A stretch of DNA of 64,000 nt from Pontibacter pamirensis. Its GTDB lineage: Bacteria; Bacteroidota; Bacteroidia; Cytophagales; Hymenobacteraceae. The notes under the pieces are model-generated. The model was not told the DNA's origin, made no database searches, and saw nothing but the letters and a program-made list of their open reading frames with translations. This document shows, one piece after another, positions 35,741-45,893 of the stretch. The stretch lies in assembly GCF_010015475.1 (NCBI RefSeq), contig NZ_SSNI01000021.1, positions 46,574-110,573 of the forward strand, written 5' to 3'. The position numbers and the translations under genes were made by a program. How positions within the stretch are numbered: the first letter of the stretch is position 1; each line of letters starts with the position of its first letter.

Positions 35741-37675
35741 TTATTTTGGAAAGCCGACCTTCTTCAGCAAATCCTGGAAACGTGCGTCCGCTCGTAGCGG
35801 AGCTGGTAAATAGGGTGCATGTCTGATCGTTAGTATGTGGGGATCAACATCATGAAACGCTTTCTCCAGGGCGTCAAATGCAGTATCCAGGTCACCCATG
35901 TAAGCAGCAGATAGTCCATAATCAAAATGAGCGCTCCCTGCCCTCATTTCTAATTCGTTCATCAACTTCTTTGCTTCCTCTAGGTTTCCTTTACCACAGT
36001 AGGCCCAAATCAAGCCATTAAGTGCCTGTTGATGCCTGGCAGAGAGGTTAACCAAATACTGAAATGTAGCAATAGCCTCATCATAGCGCTGCATCACTAT
36101 ATAACAAAGCCCAGTGATGCGATGCGACAAAAAGGAGTTGTTGTCTAGCTCGATACCAGTTTTGGCAGCAGTAAGGGCTTCCTCAAATTTGCGCGCCATT
36201 AACAGAGTCCAAGCTAAATCGGCATGATCAATAGCGCTTAAAGGTTCAAGCTTGATAGCTGTTTGGAGTTGCTCCTCCGCCCCTTCGAAATTCCCGTCTA
36301 CCCAGCCTAAGCATATCATACCGAACATAGACCTTGCCTGCACAAATTTCGGGTTAAGTTCAATGGCCTTACAAAAAGTTTTCTTCGACTCCTCCCATTT
36401 ATACTCAAAACATACATAATAATATGCCAATGAAAAGTAAGCCTCGCCAAGAGAATCATCGAGTTTAATGGCAGTCTTCGCCGCTCTTTTTACTTCTTTC
36501 ATTACTTCTTTCCCTGGAAAGAAGTTATAAGCTGCAGCCAATGTTTGGGCGTCGGCGTAACAAGCATATGCCAGGGCAAAATCAGGATCAACGGCTATGG
36601 CCTTTTTTGAAAACTCTAACCCTTTCAGAATGGCGCTTCCCCGCCTATACAAATAGAACCTTGCTTTCAGATACAGTTCATAGGCTTCTGCATTGTGCGT
36701 AAAGGTTTTGGTAATCTTTTCCCGGTCCTTCTCAAACAATACTACTTTTAACTGCTCTGTTATGGCTAGTGCTATCTCATCCTGAATGGCAAATATATCA
36801 TCCATTGTGCTATCATATTTCTCTGACCAGATATGAAAGCCATCTTCCACATGAATCAACTGGGCGGTGACCCGAAGGCGATTACCTTGTTTGCGCACGC
36901 TGCCCTCCAGCACAGTGCTTACACCCAGCATTTCTCCAACTTTGCGCAAGTCAATGTTTTTTCCTTTGAATTGAAAAGAGGAGGTGCGGCCTGCTACTTT
37001 CAGGTCTTTTAAGTGATTCAGAGAATTGATCAATTCCTCTGCCATGCCGTCGCTGAAGTACTCCTGCTCCGGGTCGTTGCTCATGTTCACGAAGGGCAGC
37101 ACAGCGATGCTTTTAGGCGGCGCAGCCTTAGGCTCGTCTATATTAAGCAAGTATGACTCTGATGATTCGGCTTCAGAATTTGTTGGGCGCACCTCATACA
37201 CCCGTACCGGTTCTTTGACATTTTTAAGTATTTTCTCGCCCACCAACTTAGTAGCTACACCTGTTTTATTAGCCACGTTCTGATACACGGCCTCCGACAC
37301 CCATATGCCTCCAGCCGGAGCCAGCGCTTGCAGCCTCGAAGCAATGTTCACCCCGTCTCCGAATACGTCTTCATTCTCAAATACCACGTCCCCCAGGTGG
37401 ATGCCGATGCGCAGGCACAGGCCATTTATTTTCCCGCAGCCTTTCACTAGGGCGCAGGCGCAATTTACAGCATCCGTTACAGTTGGAAAGCTGGCCAGCA
37501 CACCGTCACCCATTTCTTTTATCCATTTGCCGCCGTACCCTTTGATAAGGGGTTTGTGGAGCCGGCGGTTCTGGTTCAGCAACTCAAAAGCCTTGGATTC
37601 ATCTTCCCCCATTAAGGCGGTGTAACCGGCAATGTCGGTGAACATGATGGCAGCCAGTTGACGGGTTGGAGGCAT
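35741..37675 (-). CDS. Class III adenylate cyclase-TolB_N-TPR protein (copy 1)
   Basis: This 644-residue soluble protein has a class III cyclase catalytic domain (about 5-165), then a linker, a TolB N-terminal-like domain (about 190-310: SIAVLPFVNMSNDPEQEYFS, LKVAGRTSSFQFKGK, VSTVLEGSVRKQGNRLRVTA) and TPR-like repeats (about 330-640). All catalytic positions are present: metal Asp14 and Asp57, substrate-selecting Lys53 and Asp103 and transition-state Asn110 and Arg114. This predicts ATP rather than GTP use. No membrane segment is visible. The TPRs probably bind a partner. It is last of three tandem copies on this strand. Confidence 0.88.
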   Translation of the reverse strand: MPPTRQLAAIMFTDIAGYTALMGEDESKAFELLNQNRRLHKPLIKGYGGKWIKEMGDGVLASFPTVTDAVNCACALVKGCGKINGLCLRIGIHLGDVVFENEDVFGDGVNIASRLQALAPAGGIWVSEAVYQNVANKTGVATKLVGEKILKNVKEPVRVYEVRPTNSEAESSESYLLNIDEPKAAPPKSIAVLPFVNMSNDPEQEYFSDGMAEELINSLNHLKDLKVAGRTSSFQFKGKNIDLRKVGEMLGVSTVLEGSVRKQGNRLRVTAQLIHVEDGFHIWSEKYDSTMDDIFAIQDEIALAITEQLKVVLFEKDREKITKTFTHNAEAYELYLKARFYLYRRGSAILKGLEFSKKAIAVDPDFALAYACYADAQTLAAAYNFFPGKEVMKEVKRAAKTAIKLDDSLGEAYFSLAYYYVCFEYKWEESKKTFCKAIELNPKFVQARSMFGMICLGWVDGNFEGAEEQLQTAIKLEPLSAIDHADLAWTLLMARKFEEALTAAKTGIELDNNSFLSHRITGLCYIVMQRYDEAIATFQYLVNLSARHQQALNGLIWAYCGKGNLEEAKKLMNELEMRAGSAHFDYGLSAAYMGDLDTAFDALEKAFHDVDPHILTIRHAPYLPAPLRADARFQDLLKKVGFPK

Positions 37676-37786
37676 GTGAATAAGGTTAAAAATACAGGAT
37701 CAAATTGATAAGATATTTATTGATTTTGGTCAGGCAACAATAACTGTGAAATCTTTATTCAGACAATACACAACACAGGAATTTCC

Positions 37787-39730
37787 TTATTTCGGATAAT
37801 CAATGCGGGTTAGTAAATTCTGAAAACGAGAATCATATCGAAGCAAATCCGGAACGTAAGGCAGGTACTTGAGTTGGGTCAACATGGGGTCGTGATCATC
37901 ATAAGCCTTTTCCAAGTAATCAAAAGCTTTATTAAGGTCACCTAAAAAAGCGGCAGATAACCCGGCATATGTTCCCGCTATATATTCAGAGGAAGGCCTT
38001 CTCTCCAATTCAACCTTAAGCTTTCTCGCTTCTTCAAAATTACTGTTGCTGCAATGGGCCCAGATCAGGGCAGTCAGTGCATGCTGATGCCTACAGGAAA
38101 TGGCGAGTAATTGGGTCAGGGTATCTATCGCCTCCTTATGCTGCCCCAACGCGGTATAGCATAGTCCGCACAGACGGTGTGACAAAAAAGAGTTCGCATC
38201 AAGTTCTATACCTGTTTTAGCAAGAGCCAGCGCTTCTTCAAATTGGCCTGCAGTATAGAGCGTCCAGGCCAAGTCAGCATGATCAATGGCACTCAAAGGT
38301 TCTAACCTGATAGCCATTCTTCCCTGCTCTTCTGCTTCGGCGAATTTCCCTTCCCCCCATGCCAGGTAGTGCAGCCCGTACACAGACCGTGCCTGTACAT
38401 ATTTTGGGTTAAGCTCAATTGCCTTCAGAAAGTTTTTCCTCGATTCAACCCAGTTCACCTCCAGGCATGAGTAGTAATAACCAAGCGCGCCGTACGCTTC
38501 ACTGACTGAATCATCAATATCCAGTGCTGCTTCTGCCGCTTGCTTTGCCTCCCTCATGATCTGCATCCCGGGCACAAAGTTATAAGCTGCATAAAGTATA
38601 CTCGCAAAGGAAAGCCCTGCGTAAGCCAACGCATAACCCGGATCAATGGCAATGGCCTGTTTGAAGAATCGCAAGCCAGTCATGATTGCGCTTCCCCGTC
38701 TGCTGATGTAAAACCTTCCCTTCAGGTAGAGTTCGTACGCCTCCGCATTTTGAGTGTAGGTTTTAGTGATCATCTCTTTGTCTTTCCCAAACAAGGTCAC
38801 TTTCAGCTGTTTGGTAATGGCCAGGGCAATTTCGTCCTGAATGGCGAAGATATCATCCATGTTGCGGTCGTACTTCTCGCTCCAGAGGTGGAAGCCATTC
38901 TCCACGTTGATCAGCTGGGCGGTGATGCGCAACCGGTTCCCCTGTTTGCGCACGCTGCCCTCCAGCACCGTACTGACACCAAGTTTTAGACCCAACTCCC
39001 GCAGGTCTTTGCTTTTGCCCTTGAACTGGAAGGAGGAGGTTCTGCCGGCTACATTCAGATCCTTAAGGTGCACCAGCGAGTTGATGATCTCCTCGGCTAT
39101 CCCGTCGCTGAAGTAATCCTGCTCCGGGTCGTTGCTCATGTTGACGAAGGGCAGCACGGCAACGCTTTTGGGTGCTGCTGCTTTAGGCTTGTCCTTATGA
39201 AGCAAGTATGACTCTGATGATTCGGCTTTGTAATTCGTTGGGCGCACCTCATACACCCTTACTGGTTCTTTCACATTTTTAAGTATTTTCTCGCCCACCA
39301 ACGTAGTAGCTATACCTGTTTTATTTGCCACATTCTGATACACGGCTTCCGACACCCATATGCCTCCGGCCGGAGCCAGCGCCTGCAGCCTGGAAGCAAT
39401 GTTCACCCCGTCTCCGAATACGTCTTCATTCTCAAATACCACGTCCCCCAGGTGGATGCCGATGCGCAGGCACAGGCCGTTCACTTTCCCGCAGCCTTTC
39501 ACCAGGGCGCAGGCACAGTTTACGGCATCCGTTACGGTGGGAAAGCTGGCCAGTACGCCGTCACCCATTTCTTTTACCCATTTGCCGCCATACCCTTCGA
39601 TGAGTGGTTTGTGGAGACGGCGGTTCTGGTTCAGCAGTTCGAAAGCCTTGGATTCATTCTCCCCCATCAAGGCGGTGTAACCGGCAATGTCGGTGAACAT
39701 GATGGCAGCCAGTTGACGGGTTGGTGACAT
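37787..39730 (-). CDS. Class III adenylate cyclase-TolB_N-TPR protein (copy 2)
   Basis: This 647-residue paralogue of copy 1 has the same domain order. Its catalytic residues are intact (FTDIAGYTALMG; WVKEMGDGVLASF; EDVFGDGVNIASRL). The first ~170 codons are nearly identical in DNA to copy 1 (for example 39361-39480 against 37306-37425), while the TPR half is clearly diverged. This contrast suggests recent gene conversion or strong constraint on the cyclase end. It lies 111 bp upstream of copy 1 in transcription order. Confidence 0.88.
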   Translation of the reverse strand: MSPTRQLAAIMFTDIAGYTALMGENESKAFELLNQNRRLHKPLIEGYGGKWVKEMGDGVLASFPTVTDAVNCACALVKGCGKVNGLCLRIGIHLGDVVFENEDVFGDGVNIASRLQALAPAGGIWVSEAVYQNVANKTGIATTLVGEKILKNVKEPVRVYEVRPTNYKAESSESYLLHKDKPKAAAPKSVAVLPFVNMSNDPEQDYFSDGIAEEIINSLVHLKDLNVAGRTSSFQFKGKSKDLRELGLKLGVSTVLEGSVRKQGNRLRITAQLINVENGFHLWSEKYDRNMDDIFAIQDEIALAITKQLKVTLFGKDKEMITKTYTQNAEAYELYLKGRFYISRRGSAIMTGLRFFKQAIAIDPGYALAYAGLSFASILYAAYNFVPGMQIMREAKQAAEAALDIDDSVSEAYGALGYYYSCLEVNWVESRKNFLKAIELNPKYVQARSVYGLHYLAWGEGKFAEAEEQGRMAIRLEPLSAIDHADLAWTLYTAGQFEEALALAKTGIELDANSFLSHRLCGLCYTALGQHKEAIDTLTQLLAISCRHQHALTALIWAHCSNSNFEEARKLKVELERRPSSEYIAGTYAGLSAAFLGDLNKAFDYLEKAYDDHDPMLTQLKYLPYVPDLLRYDSRFQNLLTRIDYPK

Positions 39731-39847
39731 ATATAAAATGTGCTTAGAAGTTGCGTAACATAGGTCGCTACGTATTCAATATTGTCTGTTAATATATGGG
39801 TATAAACTCCTTTCTCTTTTATCCAGAGCCATACATCTCTACTTCCG

Positions 39848-41794
39848 CTACTGTTCTGGAAAGCCAATCCTCTCAAGCAAGTTTTGAAACTCTGCGTTAT
39901 CTCGAAGCAAAGCTGGTACAAAAGGTGAATACTTAAGCTGTATCACGATAGGGTCACGGTCTTGACTTGCATGTTCCAAATAAGTTAAAGCTGTTTCTAT
40001 ATCTCCTAAATGGGCAGCAGATACGCCAGCATATGTACCTGCTATATATTCTGTAGTTGACCTTTGTTCGAGTTCCTGCATCAATGCCCTTGCGTCCCTT
40101 ATATGACCATTTGCGCAATATGCCCATATAAGACTATTAACAGCATGTTGATGCCGGTTTGATGTTGTCATAAGAAAGCTGAAGGTATTAACAGCCTCTT
40201 CATAGCGCTCTAAGGCCAGGTAGCAAAGGCCTGCTATGCGGTGGGACAGGAAAGAACTATTGTCTAAGTCAATGCCTTTCTGAGCAACATTCAGCGCCTC
40301 ATTGTATTTTTGTCCCGTATAAAGTGTCCAGGCATAATCAGCGTGATCAATAGCGCTTAGGGGTTCTAGTCTTATGGCCAACTGCCCTTCTTTTTCAGCC
40401 TCTTCAAAATTTCCTTCTATCCAGTTAAGAAGATTCATCCCATACCAGGAATGAGACTGTGCATAGTTAGGATTTAGATTTATTGCCTTGATGTGATTCT
40501 TCCTTACCTCATTCCAATTCCTTTTATAGTGTAGATAATACATAGCCAATGCACAGTAAGGCTCGCCAAGTGTTTCATCCAGCTTTATGGCCATTTCTGC
40601 TGCACTCTTTACCTCCTTCAGAGCTTCTTTTCCTGGACTAAAACTATAAAAGGCCATCAGAATATTAGCGTCTGCATAGCCTGCGTAAGCCAGTGCGTAC
40701 TTTGGGTCGAGCGCTATGGCTTGTTTAAAATATTCTAAGCCAGGTAGAATTGAGCTTCCACGCCGGTTAGTATAAAACCTTCCTTTCAGATAGAGTTCGT
40801 ATGCTCTGGTATTTTGGGTACTGGTTTTTATTATCTTCTCACGGTCGCTTCCCAGCAAGGTCACTTTTAGCTGCTCGGTGATGGCCAGCGCTATTTCGTC
40901 CTGGATGGCAAAAACGTCATCCATATTCCGGTCGTACTTTTCGCTCCACAAATGAAAGCCGTCCGCTACATCGATCAATTGGGCAGTGATGCGCAGCCGG
41001 TCGCCGTATTTGCGCACGCTGCCTTCCAACACTGAGTTTACTCCCAACTTTTCTCCCACTTCCCGCAGGTCTATATTCTTTCCCTTAAACTGAAAAGAGG
41101 AGGTACGGCCTGCCACTTTCAGATCCTGCAGATGTTGGAGAGAGTTGATGATTTCCTCTGCCATGCCGTCGCTGAAGTACTCCTGCTCCGGGTCGTTGCT
41201 CATGTTCACGAAGGCTAGCACGGCTATGCTTTTGGGGGGCGCTGCTTTTGCCTGTTCTTTTGAAGGTAAAGTAGACTTGGCTGGTTCAGCTACCTTGTTT
41301 TTTGCCTGCACCTCATACACCCGAATAGGCTCTTTTACATGCTTAAGCGTTTCTTTGCCCACCAGTCTGGCGTCTATGTCTTTGTAGTTTGCTATACTTT
41401 TATATACCTGTTCCGATATCCATGTGCCACCAATGGGTGCAAGTGTCTGCAGCCGGGCGGCGATGTTGACGCTGTCCCCGAACACATCATTGTATTCAAA
41501 CATCACATCACCTGAATGTATGCCGATACGAAGGGTAAGGCCAGGAATGGCAGTACAACCCTGTTGGATAGAAATGGCACAATGTACAGCATCGGCAGCA
41601 TTTGGAAAGCTAGCCAATACTCCGTCGCCCAGTTCCTTTATCCATCTGCCACCGAATTTTTGAATGAGTGATTGCTGCAGTGTGCGGTTTTTGTCCAGTA
41701 GATCTAAAGCTTTCTGCTCGTCATCGCCCATGAGTGCCGTGTAGCCGACGATGTCGGTGAACATAATGGCAGCCAGTTGACGGGTTCTGGACAT
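39848..41794 (-). CDS. Class III adenylate cyclase-TolB_N-TPR protein (copy 3)
   Basis: This 648-residue paralogue belongs with copy 5 to a second sequence subgroup (helix ALDLLDKNRTLQQSLIQKFG instead of NQNRRLHKPLI). Cyclase catalytic residues are intact (FTDIVGYTALMGDD; WIKELGDGVLASF; NDVFGDSVNIAARL). TolB_N and TPR parts follow as in copy 1. It is the first gene of the three-copy minus-strand run and is divergent from oxidase copy 2, from which it is separated by about 650 bp of gene-free DNA. Confidence 0.88.
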   Translation of the reverse strand: MSRTRQLAAIMFTDIVGYTALMGDDEQKALDLLDKNRTLQQSLIQKFGGRWIKELGDGVLASFPNAADAVHCAISIQQGCTAIPGLTLRIGIHSGDVMFEYNDVFGDSVNIAARLQTLAPIGGTWISEQVYKSIANYKDIDARLVGKETLKHVKEPIRVYEVQAKNKVAEPAKSTLPSKEQAKAAPPKSIAVLAFVNMSNDPEQEYFSDGMAEEIINSLQHLQDLKVAGRTSSFQFKGKNIDLREVGEKLGVNSVLEGSVRKYGDRLRITAQLIDVADGFHLWSEKYDRNMDDVFAIQDEIALAITEQLKVTLLGSDREKIIKTSTQNTRAYELYLKGRFYTNRRGSSILPGLEYFKQAIALDPKYALAYAGYADANILMAFYSFSPGKEALKEVKSAAEMAIKLDETLGEPYCALAMYYLHYKRNWNEVRKNHIKAINLNPNYAQSHSWYGMNLLNWIEGNFEEAEKEGQLAIRLEPLSAIDHADYAWTLYTGQKYNEALNVAQKGIDLDNSSFLSHRIAGLCYLALERYEEAVNTFSFLMTTSNRHQHAVNSLIWAYCANGHIRDARALMQELEQRSTTEYIAGTYAGVSAAHLGDIETALTYLEHASQDRDPIVIQLKYSPFVPALLRDNAEFQNLLERIGFPEQ

Positions 41795-42313
41795 GTGATA
41801 TAGATGAATTTACATGAATATAATGCGCTGTTTATTCTTAAGTATTTGTGTTATAATACTATAAACGTATTTAACGTGCGCTTGATGTGAGGAGAGAGGA
41901 TTAGTTTATTATACATTAGCTGACTTATAAGAGCAGGTATCCTGATAAATGTGAGTATTACGGGGACAGCAGTTGGGTCTGCTTTAGTGGCAGGCATGTA
42001 TGTTTCTGCTCAAAGGTCGTCTATGTACCAAGCAGTGAGGTGAACCCTAGCCACAAATGAAAGATGGGAGTAGTGACGCAGTTTTTAAATTATATAGTGG
42101 CAGGAGGGGAAATCTTAAGTTAATTGCTGCTATCCGTTTTACCAAACAACTACTTCATGTTACTTCTGTCAATGTGGATAAAGAGGTCAGTGTATTAGAG
42201 CAAAGGCAAAGAGTAGGGGCTTAGCAAAACCCATGTTGAGCTTCTGATTTGGCTCTTAAATCAAATTAAAATGTGTTTTTAAAACTAAACCTTGAATCAT
42301 AATTTAGAATATT
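41795..42313. other. Gene-free region between cyclase 3 and oxidase 2
   Basis: This AT-rich divergent region contains AAAACTAAACCTT at 42281, shared with the region before oxidase 1. No other gene or RNA was recognised. Confidence 0.4.
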
Positions 42314-42365
42314 TCGTATAAAAAATTTACTTATTTATTCTTTAGACTCCTTCGCTCCGGGACAA
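42314..42365 (+). promoter_or_regulatory. Conserved promoter block of oxidase 2
   Basis: TCGTATAAAAAA begins at 42314, exactly 132 bp before the ATG at 42446. CGGGACAA begins at 42358. Both match boxes upstream of oxidase 1 at nearly identical spacing, which also supports choosing 42446 as the start. Confidence 0.5.
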
Positions 42366-42445
42366 ATCTTCATGTTAATGCTAAATGAAAGGGTTTGTAT
42401 GACGTATGCTTTAGCTTTTTCCCCGCAACTTTCAACAATATGACT

Positions 42446-43840
42446 ATGTTAGCAGAAGAAACTTCTCTATCCCATTTCAAGACGAGTCTGCGGGGCAGGC
42501 TCATTGCGCCAGCTGACCCGGACTACGAAATGAGCCGCAAGGTATACAACGGCATGATTGACAAGCGTCCTGCTCTCATTGCCCGCTGCCTGGATGAGGC
42601 TGACGTGATAGCAGCTGTAAACTTTGCCCGTGTAAAGAACCTACTGGTAGCCGTGAGAGGTGGCGGGCATAGCGGGGCTGGAATGGGCATGTGTGATGGC
42701 GGACTGGTCATTGACCTTTCCTATATGAAAGCTACGCACGTGGACCCGGCGGCAAGGACGGTGCAGGTGCAGGGTGGCTGCACCTTAGGTGACGTGGACC
42801 ACGCCACCCATGCCTTCGGAATGGCTGTACCTACAGGCATCCAGTCCACAACAGGTATCGCCGGACTTACCTTAGGAGGAGGGATCGGGCACCTGACGCG
42901 CCAGTGCGGCCTTACCATCGATAACCTGCTGGAAGCCGACGTGGTGCTGGCGAGCGGGGAGTACGTGAAGGCCAGCGCCAGGGAGCACTCCGACCTGTTC
43001 TGGGCCTTGCGGGGCGGTGGCGGCAACTTCGGTGTGGTCACCTCCTTCCTGTTTCAAACCCATCCCATCAGTACCGTCTATGCCGGGCCGATGCTTTGGG
43101 ATTTAGAGGATGCAAAGGAAATGATGCGGTGGTACCACGAGTTCATCAGCAACGCACCCGACGATATAAATGGCTTTTTTGCCTTTCTTATTGTACCGCC
43201 CGACCCATCCTTTCCTGTAGACCTCCACCTGAAATCAATGTGCGGCGTCGTCTGGTGCTACACCGGTCCTATGGAGGAGGCGGAGAAGGCTTTTGAGCCG
43301 ATTCGTGGCTTCAAGAAACCTGCGCTGGACTTTGTTGGCCCTATGCCTGTGCCAGTTCTGCAGAGCATGTTCGATCCCTTAGTGCCTTCCGGTTATCAAT
43401 GGTACTGGAAAGGCGATTATGTAAAAGACCTGCCGGACGAGGCCATTGACATCTGTATTCATCATGGATCAAAAGTCCCTAATATGTATTCGGGGGTACA
43501 TCTTTACCCGATCAACGGGGCAGCAGCCCGTGTGGACAATAACGCCACCGCTTGGAGTTACCGCGATGCGACCTATGCCATGGTCATCGTCGGCGTTGAT
43601 CCTGAACCAACTAATAAGCATATCATCACCAATTGGTCCAGGGACTTCTGGAAGGCAATACATCCTTACAGCGCCGGCGGTTCCTACATCAACTTCATGA
43701 TGGAGGAGGGCCAGGACCGGGTAAAGGCGACCTACGGCGACAACTATCAGCGGCTTGTAGAGGTCAAAACAAAATATGATCCTCACAATTTGTTCAGGGT
43801 TAACCAAAATATCCTGCCTGCTGTTACAGACCAAGCGTAG
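42446..43840 (+). CDS. FAD-binding oxidoreductase, berberine-bridge-like (copy 2)
   Basis: This 464-residue protein is a close paralogue of oxidase copy 1, sharing RGGGHSGAGMGMCDGG, LGGGIGHLTRQCGLTID, ALRGGGGNFGVVTSF and YDPHNLFRVNQNI. The start was set by alignment to copy 1 and the shared promoter spacing. Further ATG and TTG codons lie in frame upstream. The FAD-linking His and BBE-type C-terminus are conserved. It converges with cyclase copy 4, whose stop lies 109 bp away. Confidence 0.88.
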   Translation: MLAEETSLSHFKTSLRGRLIAPADPDYEMSRKVYNGMIDKRPALIARCLDEADVIAAVNFARVKNLLVAVRGGGHSGAGMGMCDGGLVIDLSYMKATHVDPAARTVQVQGGCTLGDVDHATHAFGMAVPTGIQSTTGIAGLTLGGGIGHLTRQCGLTIDNLLEADVVLASGEYVKASAREHSDLFWALRGGGGNFGVVTSFLFQTHPISTVYAGPMLWDLEDAKEMMRWYHEFISNAPDDINGFFAFLIVPPDPSFPVDLHLKSMCGVVWCYTGPMEEAEKAFEPIRGFKKPALDFVGPMPVPVLQSMFDPLVPSGYQWYWKGDYVKDLPDEAIDICIHHGSKVPNMYSGVHLYPINGAAARVDNNATAWSYRDATYAMVIVGVDPEPTNKHIITNWSRDFWKAIHPYSAGGSYINFMMEEGQDRVKATYGDNYQRLVEVKTKYDPHNLFRVNQNILPAVTDQA

Positions 43841-43949
43841 TGCTGCAGATGGCGCAATATCTGTTCCCTTGTAAAGAGGGTAGGAGTTAAAAATTTGAAA
43901 GGTAAGGGTGCATGTTAACAGTACCTTTAACCAAAGTGGTGCTGGTAAT

Positions 43950-45893
43950 TTATACAGCACTCTTGGGGAAACCGATGCGATCTATCAGATTTTGGAAACG
44001 CTTTTCCTTCTGAAGTAGAACTGGGACATCCTGAGAATGCCGTATATTAAGTAAGTTAGCGTCATGTTCAAAGTACGCCCTTTCCAGGTAGGTGAATGCT
44101 GCATCCAAATCTCCCAGGTAGGCAGCGGATAATCCAGTATAAGTGCCTGCTATATATTCTGTTTTTGCTCGTTTTTCTAGTTCATGCATTAAATTTACAG
44201 CTTCATCTATGTCTCCCTTACTGCAGTAAGCCCAGAGTAGACTATTAATTGCATGCTGGTGCCTTTTTGACATTTTAACTAAATGCTTCAAAGTTTTGAT
44301 TGCTTCGTCATGATGTCTTAATTGCATGTAACAAAGGCCTGCTATTCGCAGGGACAGAAAGGAGTTAGCATCCAGGTCAACTCCTGTCTTGGCATATGTC
44401 AGCGCTTCTTCAAATTTACCTGCTACATATAGTGTCCAGGCCATATCAGCATGATCAATAGCGCTAAGTGGTTCTAGCTTTAAAGCTATATGAATTCGTT
44501 CTACAGCTTCATCAAACTTTCCCTGCACAAAACCCAGATATAGCATGCCGTATAAGGAATGAGTTTGTGCATACTTTGGGTTCAGCTCAATTGATTTAAG
44601 GTAATTCCTTTCTGCAAGCGTCCAATTCCACTCAAGCCCTATATAATAAAAACCTAGCGCGCCGTAAGCTTCACCAAGCGTATCGTCTAGGGTGATAGCT
44701 TTTTGTGCCGCTAGTTTTGCCTCTTTCATGACTTCTCTTCCACGTTGAAAACCATAGCCTGCAGATAAAGTCAGGGCATCAGCATAGCCTGCATAGGCCA
44801 ACGCATAATTAGGATCAAGCGCTATAGCCTGCTTGAAGAGGTGCTGACCTGTCATTATAGAACCGCCTCGCCTATTGATATGAAATCTTCCTTTTAAATA
44901 TAATTCATAAGCTTCAGTACTTCGGGTGGTGGGTTTGGTGAGTTTCTCCCTATCGTTTCCCAATAAGGTTATCTTCAATTGCTCTGTAATAGCCAGGGCG
45001 ATCTCGTCCTGTATGGCGAAGATGTCATCCATGTTGCGGTCGTACTTTTCGCTCCAAAGGTGGAAGCCATCTGCTGCACTGTTTAACTGGGCGGTAATGC
45101 GCAGCCGGTCCCCTTGTTTGCGCACGCTGCCCTCCAGCACCGTCGCCACACCCAGCTTTTCGCCCACCTCCCGCAGGTCCACTTTGGTTCCTTTAAATTG
45201 GGAGGAAGATGTACGACCCGCCACTTTCAGGTCTTCTAAGTGGGTTAGGGAACTGGTGATTTCCTCAGCAATTCCATCACTAAAGTACTCCTGCTCCGGG
45301 TCGTTGCTCATGTTCACGAAGGGCAACACGGCGATGCTTTTTGCCTGAACTATAGTTGTTTGATTTTTATTTAGCATGCTTGTTTTAGAGTCGCTGCCCT
45401 TTGGATACACCTCATACACACGCACCGGCTCCTTTACGTTTTTGAGTGTTTCTTCGCCCACCAGCCTGGTGACAATATCTTTCTTGTTAGCCACATTCTG
45501 GTGCACGGCCTCTGACACCCAGATTCCTCCAGCCGGAGCCAGTGCCTGCAGCCTCGAAGCTATATTCACTCCGTCCCCAAACACGTCCTCATTCTCAAAA
45601 ACAACCTCGCCTAAGTGGATGCCGATTCGCAGGCATAGGCCCTCTACCTTTCCGCAGCCTTGCACCAGGGCGCAGGCGCAGGCTACGGCGTCCGTTACGG
45701 TGGGAAAGCTGGCCAGTACGCCGTCGCCCATTTCCTTTATCCACTTGCCGCCATAGGTTTCGATGAGCGGTTTGTGGAGCCTGCGGTTCTGGTTCAGCAG
45801 TTCGAAAGCTTTCCGCTCGTCGCTGCCCATCAAGGCGGTGTATCCGGCAATGTCGGTGAACATGATGGCAGCCAATTGACGGGTTTGGATCAT
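43950..45893 (-). CDS. Class III adenylate cyclase-TolB_N-TPR protein (copy 4)
   Basis: This 647-residue paralogue starts at the ATG complementary to 45891-45893 (MIQTRQLAAIMFTDIAGY). An in-frame extension to 45929 adds 12 unlikely residues. The catalytic residues are present (FTDIAGYTALMG; WIKEMGDGVLASF; EDVFGDGVNIASRL). TolB_N (SIAVLPFVNMSNDPEQEYFS) and TPR parts follow. It groups with copies 1 and 2. It converges with oxidase 2. Confidence 0.88.
   Translation of the reverse strand: MIQTRQLAAIMFTDIAGYTALMGSDERKAFELLNQNRRLHKPLIETYGGKWIKEMGDGVLASFPTVTDAVACACALVQGCGKVEGLCLRIGIHLGEVVFENEDVFGDGVNIASRLQALAPAGGIWVSEAVHQNVANKKDIVTRLVGEETLKNVKEPVRVYEVYPKGSDSKTSMLNKNQTTIVQAKSIAVLPFVNMSNDPEQEYFSDGIAEEITSSLTHLEDLKVAGRTSSSQFKGTKVDLREVGEKLGVATVLEGSVRKQGDRLRITAQLNSAADGFHLWSEKYDRNMDDIFAIQDEIALAITEQLKITLLGNDREKLTKPTTRSTEAYELYLKGRFHINRRGGSIMTGQHLFKQAIALDPNYALAYAGYADALTLSAGYGFQRGREVMKEAKLAAQKAITLDDTLGEAYGALGFYYIGLEWNWTLAERNYLKSIELNPKYAQTHSLYGMLYLGFVQGKFDEAVERIHIALKLEPLSAIDHADMAWTLYVAGKFEEALTYAKTGVDLDANSFLSLRIAGLCYMQLRHHDEAIKTLKHLVKMSKRHQHAINSLLWAYCSKGDIDEAVNLMHELEKRAKTEYIAGTYTGLSAAYLGDLDAAFTYLERAYFEHDANLLNIRHSQDVPVLLQKEKRFQNLIDRIGFPKSAV

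Noticed and set aside
39325..39727. Plus-strand frames of about 90-106 codons antisense to cyclase copies (similar ones at 37305 and 45542)
   Set aside because: They recur only because the cyclase domains are duplicated; they are reverse-frame shadows.
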